From: Rufibacter psychrotolerans | Lineage (GTDB): Bacteria > Bacteroidota > Bacteroidia > Cytophagales > Hymenobacteraceae | Assembly (NCBI RefSeq): GCF_016924645.1 | Contig: NZ_JAFFJV010000012.1 | Location: 29,044 to 93,043, forward strand | Length of the DNA: 64,000 nucleotides | Direction: 5' to 3' | Part shown: piece by piece, positions 24,811 to 32,514 of the stretch | Numbering within the stretch: position 1 is the first letter of the stretch | Layout: each line of letters opens with the position of its first letter | Notes under the pieces: model-generated | What the model was told of the DNA's origin: nothing | The model's input: the letters and a program-made list of their open reading frames with translations, nothing else | Databases searched by the model: none | Position numbers and translations under genes: made by a program

Positions 24811-25437
24811 ATGGAAGTAAGAGAAGCGTACAACCTCTGGGCCCAGCAATACGACACCAACAAGAATAGAACCCGCGACCTGGAGGCCGTATCGCTGCGC
24901 GAAACAATAGCCGATCTGGAAGTAAACCATTGTCTGGAGGTAGGCTGCGGCACCGGCAAGAACACCCAATGGCTGCTCACCAGGGCCCGCCAGGTAACCG
25001 CCGTTGACCTTTCAGAGGAAATGCTCCTGCGGGCCAAAGCAAAAGTCACCTCAGACCGGGTGCGCTTCCACCAGGCCGACATCACGCAACCCTGGAGCTT
25101 TGTGCAGCACCCGGTTGACCTGATCACCTTCAGCCTGGTGCTGGAGCACATCCAGGACCTGACCAGCATTTTTAGGCAAGCAGCCGCCGCCCTGGCGCCC
25201 CGCGGCTACGTGTACGTGGGCGAACTGCACCCCTTTAAGCAGTATGCCGGCACCAAAGCTCGCTTTGAGACCCAGGCAGGCCTGCAGGAAGTAACCTGTT
25301 TCACCCACCACTTCTCCGATTTCGCGCAGGCGGTCCACCAGACTGGGCTTCAGATCAAGGAGGTAAAGGAGTATTTTGACGCGGAGGACCGAACTTCCCT
25401 CCCCAGAATCCTCACGCTCCTGCTGCAAAAAGCCTGA
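24811..25437 (+). CDS. Class I SAM-dependent methyltransferase
   Basis: A 208-residue Rossmann-type methyltransferase. Motif I is CLEVGCGTGKNTQWL (about 41-55), motif II VTAVDLSEEML, then VRFHQADITQPW and a FSLVLEHIQDLTSIFRQAAAALAPRGYVYVGELHPFKQ segment typical of Methyltransf_11/25 proteins. It resembles methyltransferases acting on small molecules; the acceptor is unknown. It stands alone between repeats. Confidence 0.88.
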   Translation: MEVREAYNLWAQQYDTNKNRTRDLEAVSLRETIADLEVNHCLEVGCGTGKNTQWLLTRARQVTAVDLSEEMLLRAKAKVTSDRVRFHQADITQPWSFVQHPVDLITFSLVLEHIQDLTSIFRQAAAALAPRGYVYVGELHPFKQYAGTKARFETQAGLQEVTCFTHHFSDFAQAVHQTGLQIKEVKEYFDAEDRTSLPRILTLLLQKA

Positions 25438-25628
25438 AGCCTTCTTACTCCCGCCTACAGGTTTCTTGTTAATTGGACAAGGGATATTCCTGGCACCACC
25501 AGGTCCGCTTCTTCTTGCCGCAGAAGGGCTATGCGCGCTGATTGAGGTTTTTAAGGCCATTCCAAAACAAGCAGCCTCTCTCCTGTTTATGGCTCCTACC
25601 TTCACCCAATAAAGCTCCTAGCTCCTAC

Positions 25629-25783
25629 TAGGCTGTGTCTGAAAAATGGCGGGGCAGTACCGTTTTGGGGCTGCTTTTGGGAAAGTAGCCCCAAAACGCC
25701 GGCCTACAATAGGCAATGGCGGCAGAGATCAGCCAAAGGAAACCGGATGAAAAACTCCGGGAGCATCATTAAGACACAGCCTA
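25629..25783. mobile_element. MITE with TAGGCTGTGTCT ends, copy 1
   Basis: A 155-bp element bounded by TAGGCTGTGTCTGAAAAATG and AAGACACAGCCTA, flanked on both sides by CTAG-type target sequence. Its interior contains a copy of the dispersed palindrome (CGTTTTGGGGCTGC ... GTAGCCCCAAAACG, about 25660-25697). A near-identical copy lies inverted at 50999-51154. No transposase is present. Confidence 0.85.
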
Positions 25784-25894
25784 GGGTCCGCCGGGCTTCC
25801 TTCAGGCTAACTAGTTCATAAAGCCTGCCAGTACAACGGCGAAGCACGAACGCCTTGACCCCAAAAAAGAAAGGAGGAATAATGCGGGCAGCGC

Positions 25895-25935
25895 TTGTTT
25901 ATTCTGAAACCTTTTGTAACTTTGAAACGCAAAGT
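25895..25935 (+). promoter_or_regulatory. Promoter and overlapping operator of the membrane-protein/regulator operon
   Basis: TTG (25895-25897), 19-bp spacer, TAACTTTG (25917-25924) match the Bacteroidota promoter. The inverted repeat ACTTTG (25919-25924) N5 CAAAGT (25930-25935) overlaps the -7 element, an ideal place for repression. Matching operators lie at 26900-26916 and 30025-30041. Confidence 0.75.
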
Positions 25936-25943
25936 ACTTTACT

Positions 25944-26567
25944 ATGAACCAACCGCAAGACCAATTAGAAGCCCTGCACGAGATCCGCAACATCATGGAT
26001 CGTTCTTCCCGCTTCATCTCGCTAAGCGGATTGTCTGGGGTATTCCCGGGCTTAACGGCGCTGGCCGGGGCTGCGCTGGTGAAATGGTACTTTAGCCAAC
26101 GCAACATCAACTACTACCAGGAACTGGACCGCGACCTTACCCGGCAGGACATTCTTTTCCTGCTAGGGGTAGCGGCCGGCGTGCTGGTGCTGGGGTTCTG
26201 CGCCGCCACGTACTTTACGGTGCGCAACGCCCGCAAAAAGAACCAGCGCGTCTGGGACAACCAGTCCAGGCGCTTGCTCATCAACCTGGCCATTCCCCTG
26301 GGAACCGGCGGGGCTTTCTGCGCCATCCTGCTTTACCACGGCCTTTTCTACCTGGTGGCGCCTGCCATGCTGGTGTTTTACGGGCTGGCCCTGCTTAACG
26401 CCAGCAAGTACACCCTCAGCGACATCAGGTACCTGGGCCTGTTTGAGATTGCGCTGGGGCTGCTGGCCAGCATTTTTGTGGGCTACGGTCTCATGCTCTG
26501 GACCGTGGGGTTTGGCATGCTGCACGTAGTATATGGGGCGTTGGTATACTTTAAATACGAGCGCTAG
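25944..26567 (+). CDS. Uncharacterised integral membrane protein
   Basis: A 207-residue protein with about six hydrophobic segments (near 28-48, 73-92, 112-130, 132-155 and two between 160 and 200). The cytoplasmic N-terminus reads MNQPQDQLEALHEIRNIMDRSSRFISLSGLSG, a segment I associate with Bacteroidota proteins paired with small winged-helix regulators. No enzymatic motif is visible. It starts nine bases after an operator and is followed by the regulator gene seven bases after its stop (GTG start), so the two form an autoregulated unit. Confidence 0.8.
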   Translation: MNQPQDQLEALHEIRNIMDRSSRFISLSGLSGVFPGLTALAGAALVKWYFSQRNINYYQELDRDLTRQDILFLLGVAAGVLVLGFCAATYFTVRNARKKNQRVWDNQSRRLLINLAIPLGTGGAFCAILLYHGLFYLVAPAMLVFYGLALLNASKYTLSDIRYLGLFEIALGLLASIFVGYGLMLWTVGFGMLHVVYGALVYFKYER

Positions 26568-26574
26568 CAGACCG

Positions 26575-26883
26575 GTGAAAAACTATCTTGAAAATATAAA
26601 CAAGGCCTTTGAAAGCAGGGCGCGGCTAGGCATTATGTCGGTGCTGATGGTAGAAGACAAAGTTGACTTTAATACTTTAAAGGAAAACCTGCAGCTCACC
26701 GATGGCAACCTGGCCAGTCACCTGCGGGCGCTGGAGGAGGCCGACTACCTGCAGGTGGAAAAGCAGTTTGTGGGCCGCAAGCCCCAGACCACCTACCAGG
26801 CCACCGAGTCGGGCCGCCAGGCCTTCAAAAGCCACTTAGATGCCCTGGAGCAACTTATTTTGAACAATCGGCAAAAAGAATAA
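26575..26883 (+). CDS. Winged-helix transcriptional regulator (HTH_34 type)
   Basis: A 102-residue regulator from GTG 26575 (ATG 26533, overlapping the previous gene, is an alternative; homologous proteins usually begin at KNYLENINKAFESRARLGIMSVLMV). The winged helix includes VDFNTLKENLQLTDGNLASHLRALEEADYLQVEKQFVGRKPQTTYQATESGRQAF. Such proteins bind palindromes and control adjacent membrane-protein genes. The likely operator is ACTTTG-N5-CAAAGT, found upstream of its own operon, of the next unit and of the serine hydrolase gene at 30086. The effector is unknown. Confidence 0.85.
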   Translation: MKNYLENINKAFESRARLGIMSVLMVEDKVDFNTLKENLQLTDGNLASHLRALEEADYLQVEKQFVGRKPQTTYQATESGRQAFKSHLDALEQLILNNRQKE

Positions 26884-26897
26884 TTTTTTTTGCAGCT

Positions 26898-26916
26898 TAA
26901 CTTTGAAACTCAAAGT
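26898..26916 (+). promoter_or_regulatory. Operator and -7 element, second site
   Basis: TAACTTTG (26898-26905) overlaps the inverted repeat ACTTTG (26900-26905) N5 CAAAGT (26911-26916), followed by ACTTT as at the first site. No good -33 element is seen. It precedes the gene at 26962. Confidence 0.65.
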
Positions 26917-26961
26917 ACTTTAAACGTAAATACATCTATCCACCATTTAATCTTTAACACC

Positions 26962-27294
26962 ATGACCACAAACCCCTTAACCACCCAACCGCATCCGCCA
27001 GTATCCCCCCTGAAGCCCATCCTGACTGGGGCGGGCATTGCCCTGCTGGCGATCCTGTTCTTTGTCACCGGCGTAGATTCGCCCCGCCCCGAGTGGGGAG
27101 AATACTGGATGATCAGGCCGCTCCTCATTACTCCCCTGGCCGGAGCCTTGGGCGGTGCCTTTTACGCTTTCATGGACTACCAGAGTGCCCGGGGCTTTAA
27201 CCGCACCCTGGCCATCCTGCTCAGCATGGTCGTGTACTTTGTTGGCCTGTGGCTGGGTATTGTGCTAGGCCTGGCCGGCACCATGTGGAATTAA
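26962..27294 (+). CDS. Small uncharacterised membrane protein
   Basis: Starting at ATG 26962 the protein has 110 residues; the frame is open upstream to 26890 but that stretch covers the operator. It has a Pro/Thr-rich N-terminus, then hydrophobic segments at about 22-38 (ILTGAGIALLAILFFVTGV), 50-68 and 78-106. I recognise no family. It is followed 21 bp later by the DUF4153 gene and shares its operator. Confidence 0.75.
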   Translation: MTTNPLTTQPHPPVSPLKPILTGAGIALLAILFFVTGVDSPRPEWGEYWMIRPLLITPLAGALGGAFYAFMDYQSARGFNRTLAILLSMVVYFVGLWLGIVLGLAGTMWN

Positions 27295-27315
27295 GCGCTT
27301 TGTTTCTCTCCGGCA

Positions 27316-28578
27316 ATGAAACCTGTTAGCACCATGCGGGACCAGATCCTTTCTAACCTACAAAACCCCCGTCAGCTTGAGAAGCTGTACCGGGGCAACG
27401 CGGCCCCCTTCAAGCGGGAGTTCAGCGGCCTGTACCCCGAGCTAAAGGGCAACCTCCTGGCCGATTACTGGCACGAGCGCCTCACCTACGAGTCTGATGA
27501 TATTTCCTGGGGCACCCGGCGGGAGTTCTGGTTTGTGGCCATCGCGGCTCTGCTGGCCGGGCTGTGCGCCAAACTGCCCACCTTCTTCCCCCTGGACGAG
27601 GAATTCTTCTACCCCCGGAACATCGGTTTTCTGGTGTTCCCCTTCCTGGCCGCGTACTTCGCCTGGAAAAACCAGGTAAGCCCCGGCAAGCTGGCTTTTC
27701 TGGGGGCGGTTTTCCTGGTGTGCCTGGTGTACATCAACCTCCTGCCCCACAACCCTGCCAGCGACACCCTGGTCCTGGCCTGCCTCCATCTGCCCTTGCT
27801 GCTGTGGGTGGTGCTGGGGGTTGCGTATGCCGGCGATGAGCTCCAGGACTACAGGAAACGGCTCAGTTTCCTGCGCTTCAACGGCGACCTGGCCGTGATG
27901 TCGGCCATGCTGGTCATTGCGGGGGGCATCATGACGGGCATCACCATTGGGCTGTTCGCGCTCATTGGGTTCAAGATTGAGAAGTTTTACTTTGAGTACG
28001 TGGTGGTGTTCGGGCTGCCCGCGGTGCCGTTGGTGGCGGCGTTCCTCACCCAAACCAATCCGCAGCTGGTCAACAAAGTATCGCCGGTCATTGCCCGTAT
28101 CTTCAGTCCGCTGGTGTTGGTGATGCTGGTCATTTACCTGGGGGCCATAGTTTTCTCGGGCAAAGACCCCTACAACGACCGCGATTTCCTGCTGCTCTTC
28201 AACGTGCTCCTGATTGGGGTCATGGCCCTTATCTTCTTCTCCGTAGCCGAGAGCTCCGCTAAGGAAAAATCTGGTTCGGCCGTGTGGGTGCTGCTGCTGT
28301 TGTCTATAGTCACGGTGGTGGTCAACGGCATCGCGCTGTCGGCGATCTCCTTCCGCATCTCTGAGTGGGGCATCACCCCTAACCGGGTGGCGGTGCTGGG
28401 CGGCAACGTCCTCATCCTGGTGCACCTGCTGCTGGTCACCGTCATGCTGCTCAAGACCCTTACCCGCAAAGCCGCCCTTACCGAGGTGGGCAGAGCCATT
28501 GCCCTGTACCTGCCGGTGTACTTTGTCTGGACCATAGTGGTGGTGTTCCTGTTCCCCCTGCTGTTCGGGTTCCGCTAA
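27316..28578 (+). CDS. DUF4153-type multi-spanning membrane protein
   Basis: A 420-residue protein. The first 70 residues are soluble (MRDQILSNLQNPRQLEKLYRGN ... LLADYWHERLTYESDDISWG); the remainder has about ten to eleven hydrophobic helices. It fits the DUF4153 group of Bacteroidota and Firmicutes membrane proteins with unknown function. It is in the middle of the operator-controlled set, 21 bp after a small membrane protein and 66 bp before another. Confidence 0.8.
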   Translation: MKPVSTMRDQILSNLQNPRQLEKLYRGNAAPFKREFSGLYPELKGNLLADYWHERLTYESDDISWGTRREFWFVAIAALLAGLCAKLPTFFPLDEEFFYPRNIGFLVFPFLAAYFAWKNQVSPGKLAFLGAVFLVCLVYINLLPHNPASDTLVLACLHLPLLLWVVLGVAYAGDELQDYRKRLSFLRFNGDLAVMSAMLVIAGGIMTGITIGLFALIGFKIEKFYFEYVVVFGLPAVPLVAAFLTQTNPQLVNKVSPVIARIFSPLVLVMLVIYLGAIVFSGKDPYNDRDFLLLFNVLLIGVMALIFFSVAESSAKEKSGSAVWVLLLLSIVTVVVNGIALSAISFRISEWGITPNRVAVLGGNVLILVHLLLVTVMLLKTLTRKAALTEVGRAIALYLPVYFVWTIVVVFLFPLLFGFR

Positions 28579-28644
28579 AATGCTCCCTCCGGCGCGGCCG
28601 GAGACCAAAACAACATCATCTTTCACCTAAAACCATTATAAGCC

Positions 28645-28932
28645 ATGATGAACAAGACGCTTTCCATGGGCAGCCTCCTCAGTTGGGTACTGGCTACAAT
28701 CCTTTTCGTGCTGGGTGTGCTCAACCTGGTGTTCGTGCACCCGGTACCCGGCGCGGTTTACCTGCTGCTGGCGTTCCTTTACGCTCCGCCGGTCAATGTG
28801 CTTTTTCAGAGCCGGTTGGGCTTCTCCATTCCGCTGGCCCTGAAACTCATCCTGTTCGTGCCCATTCTCATGTTCACCCTGGGGGTAAGTGATCTGGGCG
28901 ACCTGCTGGACGATTGGTTCCTTAACGCGTAG
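28645..28932 (+). CDS. Small uncharacterised membrane protein
   Basis: A 95-residue protein with hydrophobic segments at about 10-31 (SLLSWVLATILFVLGVLNLVFV), 35-50 and 64-82. ATG 28648 is an equivalent start. There is no recognised domain. It ends eight bases before the DoxX-like gene, so the two are probably translated from one transcript with DUF4153. Confidence 0.7.
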   Translation: MMNKTLSMGSLLSWVLATILFVLGVLNLVFVHPVPGAVYLLLAFLYAPPVNVLFQSRLGFSIPLALKLILFVPILMFTLGVSDLGDLLDDWFLNA

Positions 28933-28940
28933 CCGCCTCT

Positions 28941-29693
28941 ATGTACCCGCCCGCAACCCCGGTGAAACCAGACAACCCTGCCATGTCCCTTTCTGCCAAG
29001 TTAGACCAACTCCACCTGCAAGCCCGAAGCAACAAGTGGCTGTACCTCTTTGCCGTTTTCTGCCGCGCGGGGCTGGCCCTCGGCTTTTTTCCCTCGGGCC
29101 TGGTGAAGATCCTGGGCGAGCGCTTCACGGCCTTGTCGGTGAACCACCCCATGGGCAATTACCTGGAGGCGGTGTACCACACGGGCTATTACTACACCAT
29201 GATTGGGGTGATGCAGGTCACGGCAGCGGTGTTGCTGCTGATTCCCCGCACGGCGGTCCTGGGGGCTGTCCTGTACTTCCCCATCATCCTGAACATCTGC
29301 GTCCTATCCCTGTCCGTGCGCTTTGAGGGGTCGCTCATCACCTCTCCCCTCATGGTGCTGGCCAACCTGTACCTGCTGTGCTGGTATTACCCGGCCTGGA
29401 AAGGCATTCTCCCCTTCCGGCAGAGCGCTGGCCCACAGAGATTTCCCGGATGGAAGGAGCTGAACAGCCAGTTTCCCGTGAAGTTCTTTGCCGGCGTGGT
29501 GACCACCCTAGCGCTGGTGGTAGGGTTTCTAACCACCGGATTTGAGCTGATGCCCCGCAACACCCGCAAAGACTGCCGAGCACAGTGCAAGGACACCAGC
29601 AATCCGGCGGCGTGCCTCACGTTCTGCGACTGCATCCACCAGGAAGGCCAGCCCCTTAATAAATGCCTGGATGCGTATGAAAAAGCAAAGTAG
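28941..29693 (+). CDS. DoxX-family membrane protein with Cys-rich tail
   Basis: A 250-residue protein; ATG 28983 (MSLSAKLDQL) is an alternative start. The core resembles DoxX-like four-helix membrane proteins: FCRAGLALGFFPSGLVKILGERFTALSVNHPMGNYLEAVYHTGYYYTMIGVMQVTAAVLLLIPRTA. After a last helix near 195-210, the C-terminus has six cysteines within about 30 residues (DCRAQCK, ACLTFCDC, KCLDAY), which would face the periplasm or bind metal. The family is linked to redox or quinone chemistry; the function here is unknown. It is the last gene of the operator-linked run before the serine hydrolase. Confidence 0.75.
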   Translation: MYPPATPVKPDNPAMSLSAKLDQLHLQARSNKWLYLFAVFCRAGLALGFFPSGLVKILGERFTALSVNHPMGNYLEAVYHTGYYYTMIGVMQVTAAVLLLIPRTAVLGAVLYFPIILNICVLSLSVRFEGSLITSPLMVLANLYLLCWYYPAWKGILPFRQSAGPQRFPGWKELNSQFPVKFFAGVVTTLALVVGFLTTGFELMPRNTRKDCRAQCKDTSNPAACLTFCDCIHQEGQPLNKCLDAYEKAK

Positions 29694-29813
29694 AACCGCC
29701 GTGCCCGGGTATGCTGGCGCCGGGGCTACTCCAGAGCTGGAAACTGTGCAAAGCATGCTTTACTTTCCCTGGAGACAACCGACTTCGGGATTCTTCCAGG
29801 AGCGTACGATTCT

Positions 29814-29846
29814 TGGCTGTTTTCTGAAAAGTAAGCCCTAAACAGT
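29814..29846. repeat. Degenerate dispersed palindrome
   Basis: GGCTGTTTTCTGAAAAGTAAGCCCTAAACAG: the right half matches the family and the left half is eroded. It lies in the 392-bp gap before the secreted serine hydrolase. Confidence 0.5.
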
Positions 29847-30024
29847 GGCACCCGTGGAGGCTTGTACCGGCCAGGTCGCTTCTACTCATTGGCAAAAGGA
29901 AACTCAAAAGCACTCAGCAGATTTATGGCCTTTTTGAAAAAACAGCAGGAAAACGGTGGCCCTGGGGCGTACGCTCACCCTCCTGGAGAGGGCCTGCTAG
30001 GTTATTCTCTTTTTTTACGTCTTC

Positions 30025-30041
30025 ACTTTGCAATTCAAAGT
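30025..30041 (+). promoter_or_regulatory. Operator upstream of the secreted serine hydrolase
   Basis: ACTTTG (30025-30030), spacer CAATT, CAAAGT (30036-30041), followed by TCTTT. Same half-sites and spacing as the sites at 25919 and 26900. TCACTTTG here is one base off the TAnnTTTG promoter element. It suggests the winged-helix regulator at 26575 also controls this gene. Confidence 0.7.
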
Positions 30042-30085
30042 TCTTTCTAAACGATAATTCCAAAACCCTAACCTTTAAAAACGTA

Positions 30086-31816
30086 ATGAAAATGAAACTA
30101 CCCCTAACCATTCTTTCCGCCGCCCTGCTGCTGGCGCGGCAATCGCTTCGGGCAGTGAAGGGCACCCGCTCCTTCCCTCGTTTGCTAGCCCTCCTGATCG
30201 CCTGCTTCGCGCTGGGTCTGCCCACCCAGGCGCAGGACAAAACCGCCGAGCTGGAGAAGATCTTCAGCTGGGCCAGCAAGGAAAAGCCCGGCTGTGCGTG
30301 TGCGGTCTCGCAGAACGGAAAAGTGGTCTTTGACCGGGCCTACGGCGCTGCCGACCTGGAGCGCGAGGTGCTGCTCACGCCCAACTCCATCTTTGACATC
30401 GGGTCGGTGCGGAAGCAGTTCATTGCCGCGGCCACCCTGCTGCTGGTAGAAGAAAACCGGCTCTCGCTTAGCCAGGACATCCGCAGCTACCTGCCCGAAC
30501 TGCCCGACTACGGCCAGAAGATCACCCTGGACCACCTGCTCACCCACACCAGCGGCCTGCGGGACTGGACCGGGCTGCTGCCGCTGGCCAACGGCAAGCC
30601 CGATGCCCTCACCCTCATCCTGCGCCAGCGCGGCCTCAACTTCAAGCCCGGCGAAGAATGGTCCTACTCCAACAGCGGCTACGTGCTCCTCACCGAGATT
30701 GTGGCCCGCACCAGCGGCCAGCCCTTTGCCGAGTTCGCGCGGAAGCGCCTCTTTGAGCCGCTCGGGATGGCCTCTACTTCCTACGTGGTGGAGATGACCG
30801 ACGTGGTGAAGCACCGCGCCCTGGCCTACGAAAAGCAGAAAGACGGCTGGAAGCAGGACATGTACTGGGGCAACGACCGCGGGGGCGGGGCCATCCTGAG
30901 CACCGCCGGCGACCTGGTGCGCTGGAACGATGCCTTCACCAACGGGAAGCTCAGCGCTTTTGTGAGTGCCAAGCTGCAGGAACCGGCCAAGCTGAACAAC
31001 GGCCGTACCCTGGGCTACGCCCGGGGCCTGTTCCTGGAGACGCACCGCGGGGTGAAAGAAGTGTGGCACTCCGGCGGCGCGGCTGGCTACCACACCTGGC
31101 TGGGCCGTTTCCCCGAGCAGCAGATTTCCATTGCCGTGCTGTGTAATTCTAACGCCATGCCCGCCACAGCCATCGCGGAGCGCGTAGCCGATTTGTTTGT
31201 CACCTACCCCGAGTCCCAGAAAGCGGTGGCCGGCACGCCCCCTGCCCTCACCGGCGAGGCCCTGCAGGAGGCCAAAAGCCACGCGGGCCTGTTCCTCAAC
31301 GAGAAAACTGGGGAGTTGCTGCGCCTGGCAGTGGACCGCGACCGGTTCCGGGTGGCCGGTGGCCCCGTGCTGCTTCCCCTGGGCAAAAACCGGTACCGCC
31401 GTTCGGGCGCCTTCGTGCAGTACCGGTCGCAGGATGAATTTGAGCTGAAATACCAGACCCCGGACCAATTGGAGCTGAAGTCCATGGAGGGCCAGACCAC
31501 CCTCTACCGCCGCGTGCAACCCTACACCCCCACCGCCTCTGACCTGCAAGCCCTGCAGGGCCGCTACGTGAGCGATGAACTGGGCGCCTTCTTTGACCTA
31601 TCAACCAGCAAAGAAGGGCTGAAAGGCCGCGCCAACGACGCGCCGGGCCCCGGCTTCACCTTCACCCCCATAAACCGCGACACCTACCAACTGGCCGGCG
31701 TCACCGTGCGCTTCGTGCGCGACAAAGCCGGCAAAGTGGTAGCCCTTGACTACAGCAACCCGGTGGTCCGCCACCTCCGGTTCACCCGCCTGAACGACCC
31801 CATCAGCCGCCGCTAA
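30086..31816 (+). CDS. Secreted serine hydrolase, beta-lactamase family
   Basis: A 576-residue protein. SxxK is S-V-R-K in FDIGSVRKQFIAA (Ser near residue 108), the YxN motif is YSNSGYV, and HSGGAAGY supplies the third motif. The beta-lactamase-like domain ends near 375; the last 200 residues look like two lipocalin-like beta-rich modules common in Bacteroidota members. The N-terminus is odd: two hydrophobic runs (6-17 and 32-47, ending in PTQAQ) with a basic stretch between, so signal cleavage may occur only after the second. Substrate is unknown. An operator of the nearby regulator precedes it. Confidence 0.87.
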   Translation: MKMKLPLTILSAALLLARQSLRAVKGTRSFPRLLALLIACFALGLPTQAQDKTAELEKIFSWASKEKPGCACAVSQNGKVVFDRAYGAADLEREVLLTPNSIFDIGSVRKQFIAAATLLLVEENRLSLSQDIRSYLPELPDYGQKITLDHLLTHTSGLRDWTGLLPLANGKPDALTLILRQRGLNFKPGEEWSYSNSGYVLLTEIVARTSGQPFAEFARKRLFEPLGMASTSYVVEMTDVVKHRALAYEKQKDGWKQDMYWGNDRGGGAILSTAGDLVRWNDAFTNGKLSAFVSAKLQEPAKLNNGRTLGYARGLFLETHRGVKEVWHSGGAAGYHTWLGRFPEQQISIAVLCNSNAMPATAIAERVADLFVTYPESQKAVAGTPPALTGEALQEAKSHAGLFLNEKTGELLRLAVDRDRFRVAGGPVLLPLGKNRYRRSGAFVQYRSQDEFELKYQTPDQLELKSMEGQTTLYRRVQPYTPTASDLQALQGRYVSDELGAFFDLSTSKEGLKGRANDAPGPGFTFTPINRDTYQLAGVTVRFVRDKAGKVVALDYSNPVVRHLRFTRLNDPISRR

Positions 31817-31836
31817 TTCCGGCTAAAGGCAATGTA

Positions 31837-31898
31837 CCGCCCCACCACTGTTTAGGACCTGTTTTCAGAAAAACAGGTCCTAAACAGTGGTGGGGCGG
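31837..31898. terminator. Perfect long palindrome after the serine hydrolase
   Basis: A 29-bp perfect stem (31837-31865 with 31870-31898), loop CAGA. Its centre GTTTAGGACCTGTTTT / AAAACAGGTCCTAAAC is a member of the dispersed palindrome family, extended outward by CCGCCCCACCACT. It starts 20 bp after the stop codon and should fold strongly; terminator or 3'-end stabiliser is the likely role. Confidence 0.7.
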
Positions 31899-32010
31899 CC
31901 AGCTTTTCTCCTATTGTTAAGGAGGCTCAAGAGGATAAGGATTTCAAGTAGTAAGTGTCTTTTGCCGCTAAGCGTTGCTAATCACTGGGAGCCAATGATT
32001 GAAAAACATT

Positions 32011-32050
32011 GAGTAATTGGAAGTACACCTGAGTAATTGGAAGTACACCT
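32011..32050. repeat. 20-bp tandem duplication
   Basis: GAGTAATTGGAAGTACACCT occurs twice in perfect tandem. It lies in the 700-bp gap 31817-32514, which otherwise holds repeats and a terminator and no convincing gene. Confidence 0.8.
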
Positions 32051-32094
32051 ACTGCTTCTGATTCTTCTCATCCAAGAAGTTGCCAAAATCAAAC

Positions 32095-32301
32095 CCCTCG
32101 TTCGCCTCTGGCGAGTGTGCGCTATCAGGTGGCCTCTGGCCACCATGCACAGCAGGATGTTTAGCCTACTAATATCTTATGCTTCCGTTTTACCCCTCTT
32201 TTTCCCAAAAACCAGCTAAAAACGCTTCCTCAACTTAAAATGCCTCCTCAACTCGGCCAGAGGCCGAAGCATAGCGCACACTCGCCAGAGGCGAGCGAGG
32301 G
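32095..32301. mobile_element. Element flanked by 31-bp CACTCGCC inverted repeats
   Basis: Arms 32095-32125 and 32271-32301 are inverted 31-bp copies with one mismatch, containing CGCCTCTGGCGAGTGTGCGC. The interior has a smaller palindrome GGTGGCCTCTGGCCACC. A third, exact copy of the right arm is at 34095-34125. There is no coding sequence; MITE-like. Confidence 0.65.
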
Positions 32302-32423
32302 CGTAATGGTCGAAATGGGCGTAGTTGTTTTGTAGCGCCGCTCCTTGCTTACAGCAATACGTATCCTTACTTTCTGAATAACGAACTATTGGCTTGAAAG
32401 CACATTCTGGTTCTGCCCGCTAT

Positions 32424-32470
32424 AAAAAAACGCGTCCCTGACTAATGCGCTTCATCAGGCAGGGACGTGT
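32424..32470 (-). terminator. Terminator of the minus-strand lipoprotein gene
   Basis: On the minus strand a 10-bp stem (32460-32469 with 32431-32440, CACGTCCCTG / CAGGGACGCG with one wobble) is followed by TTTTTTTATA. It lies 45 bp beyond the stop codon at 32515. Confidence 0.8.
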
Positions 32471-32514
32471 TAATTGCCCGCACTCCGGCCAAGGGGTTGA
32501 GCACGGCGTAGCTG

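Noticed and set aside
25629..25783. Insertion sequence
   Set aside because: It has inverted ends and a repeat copy but no transposase frame, so it is recorded as a MITE-like element.
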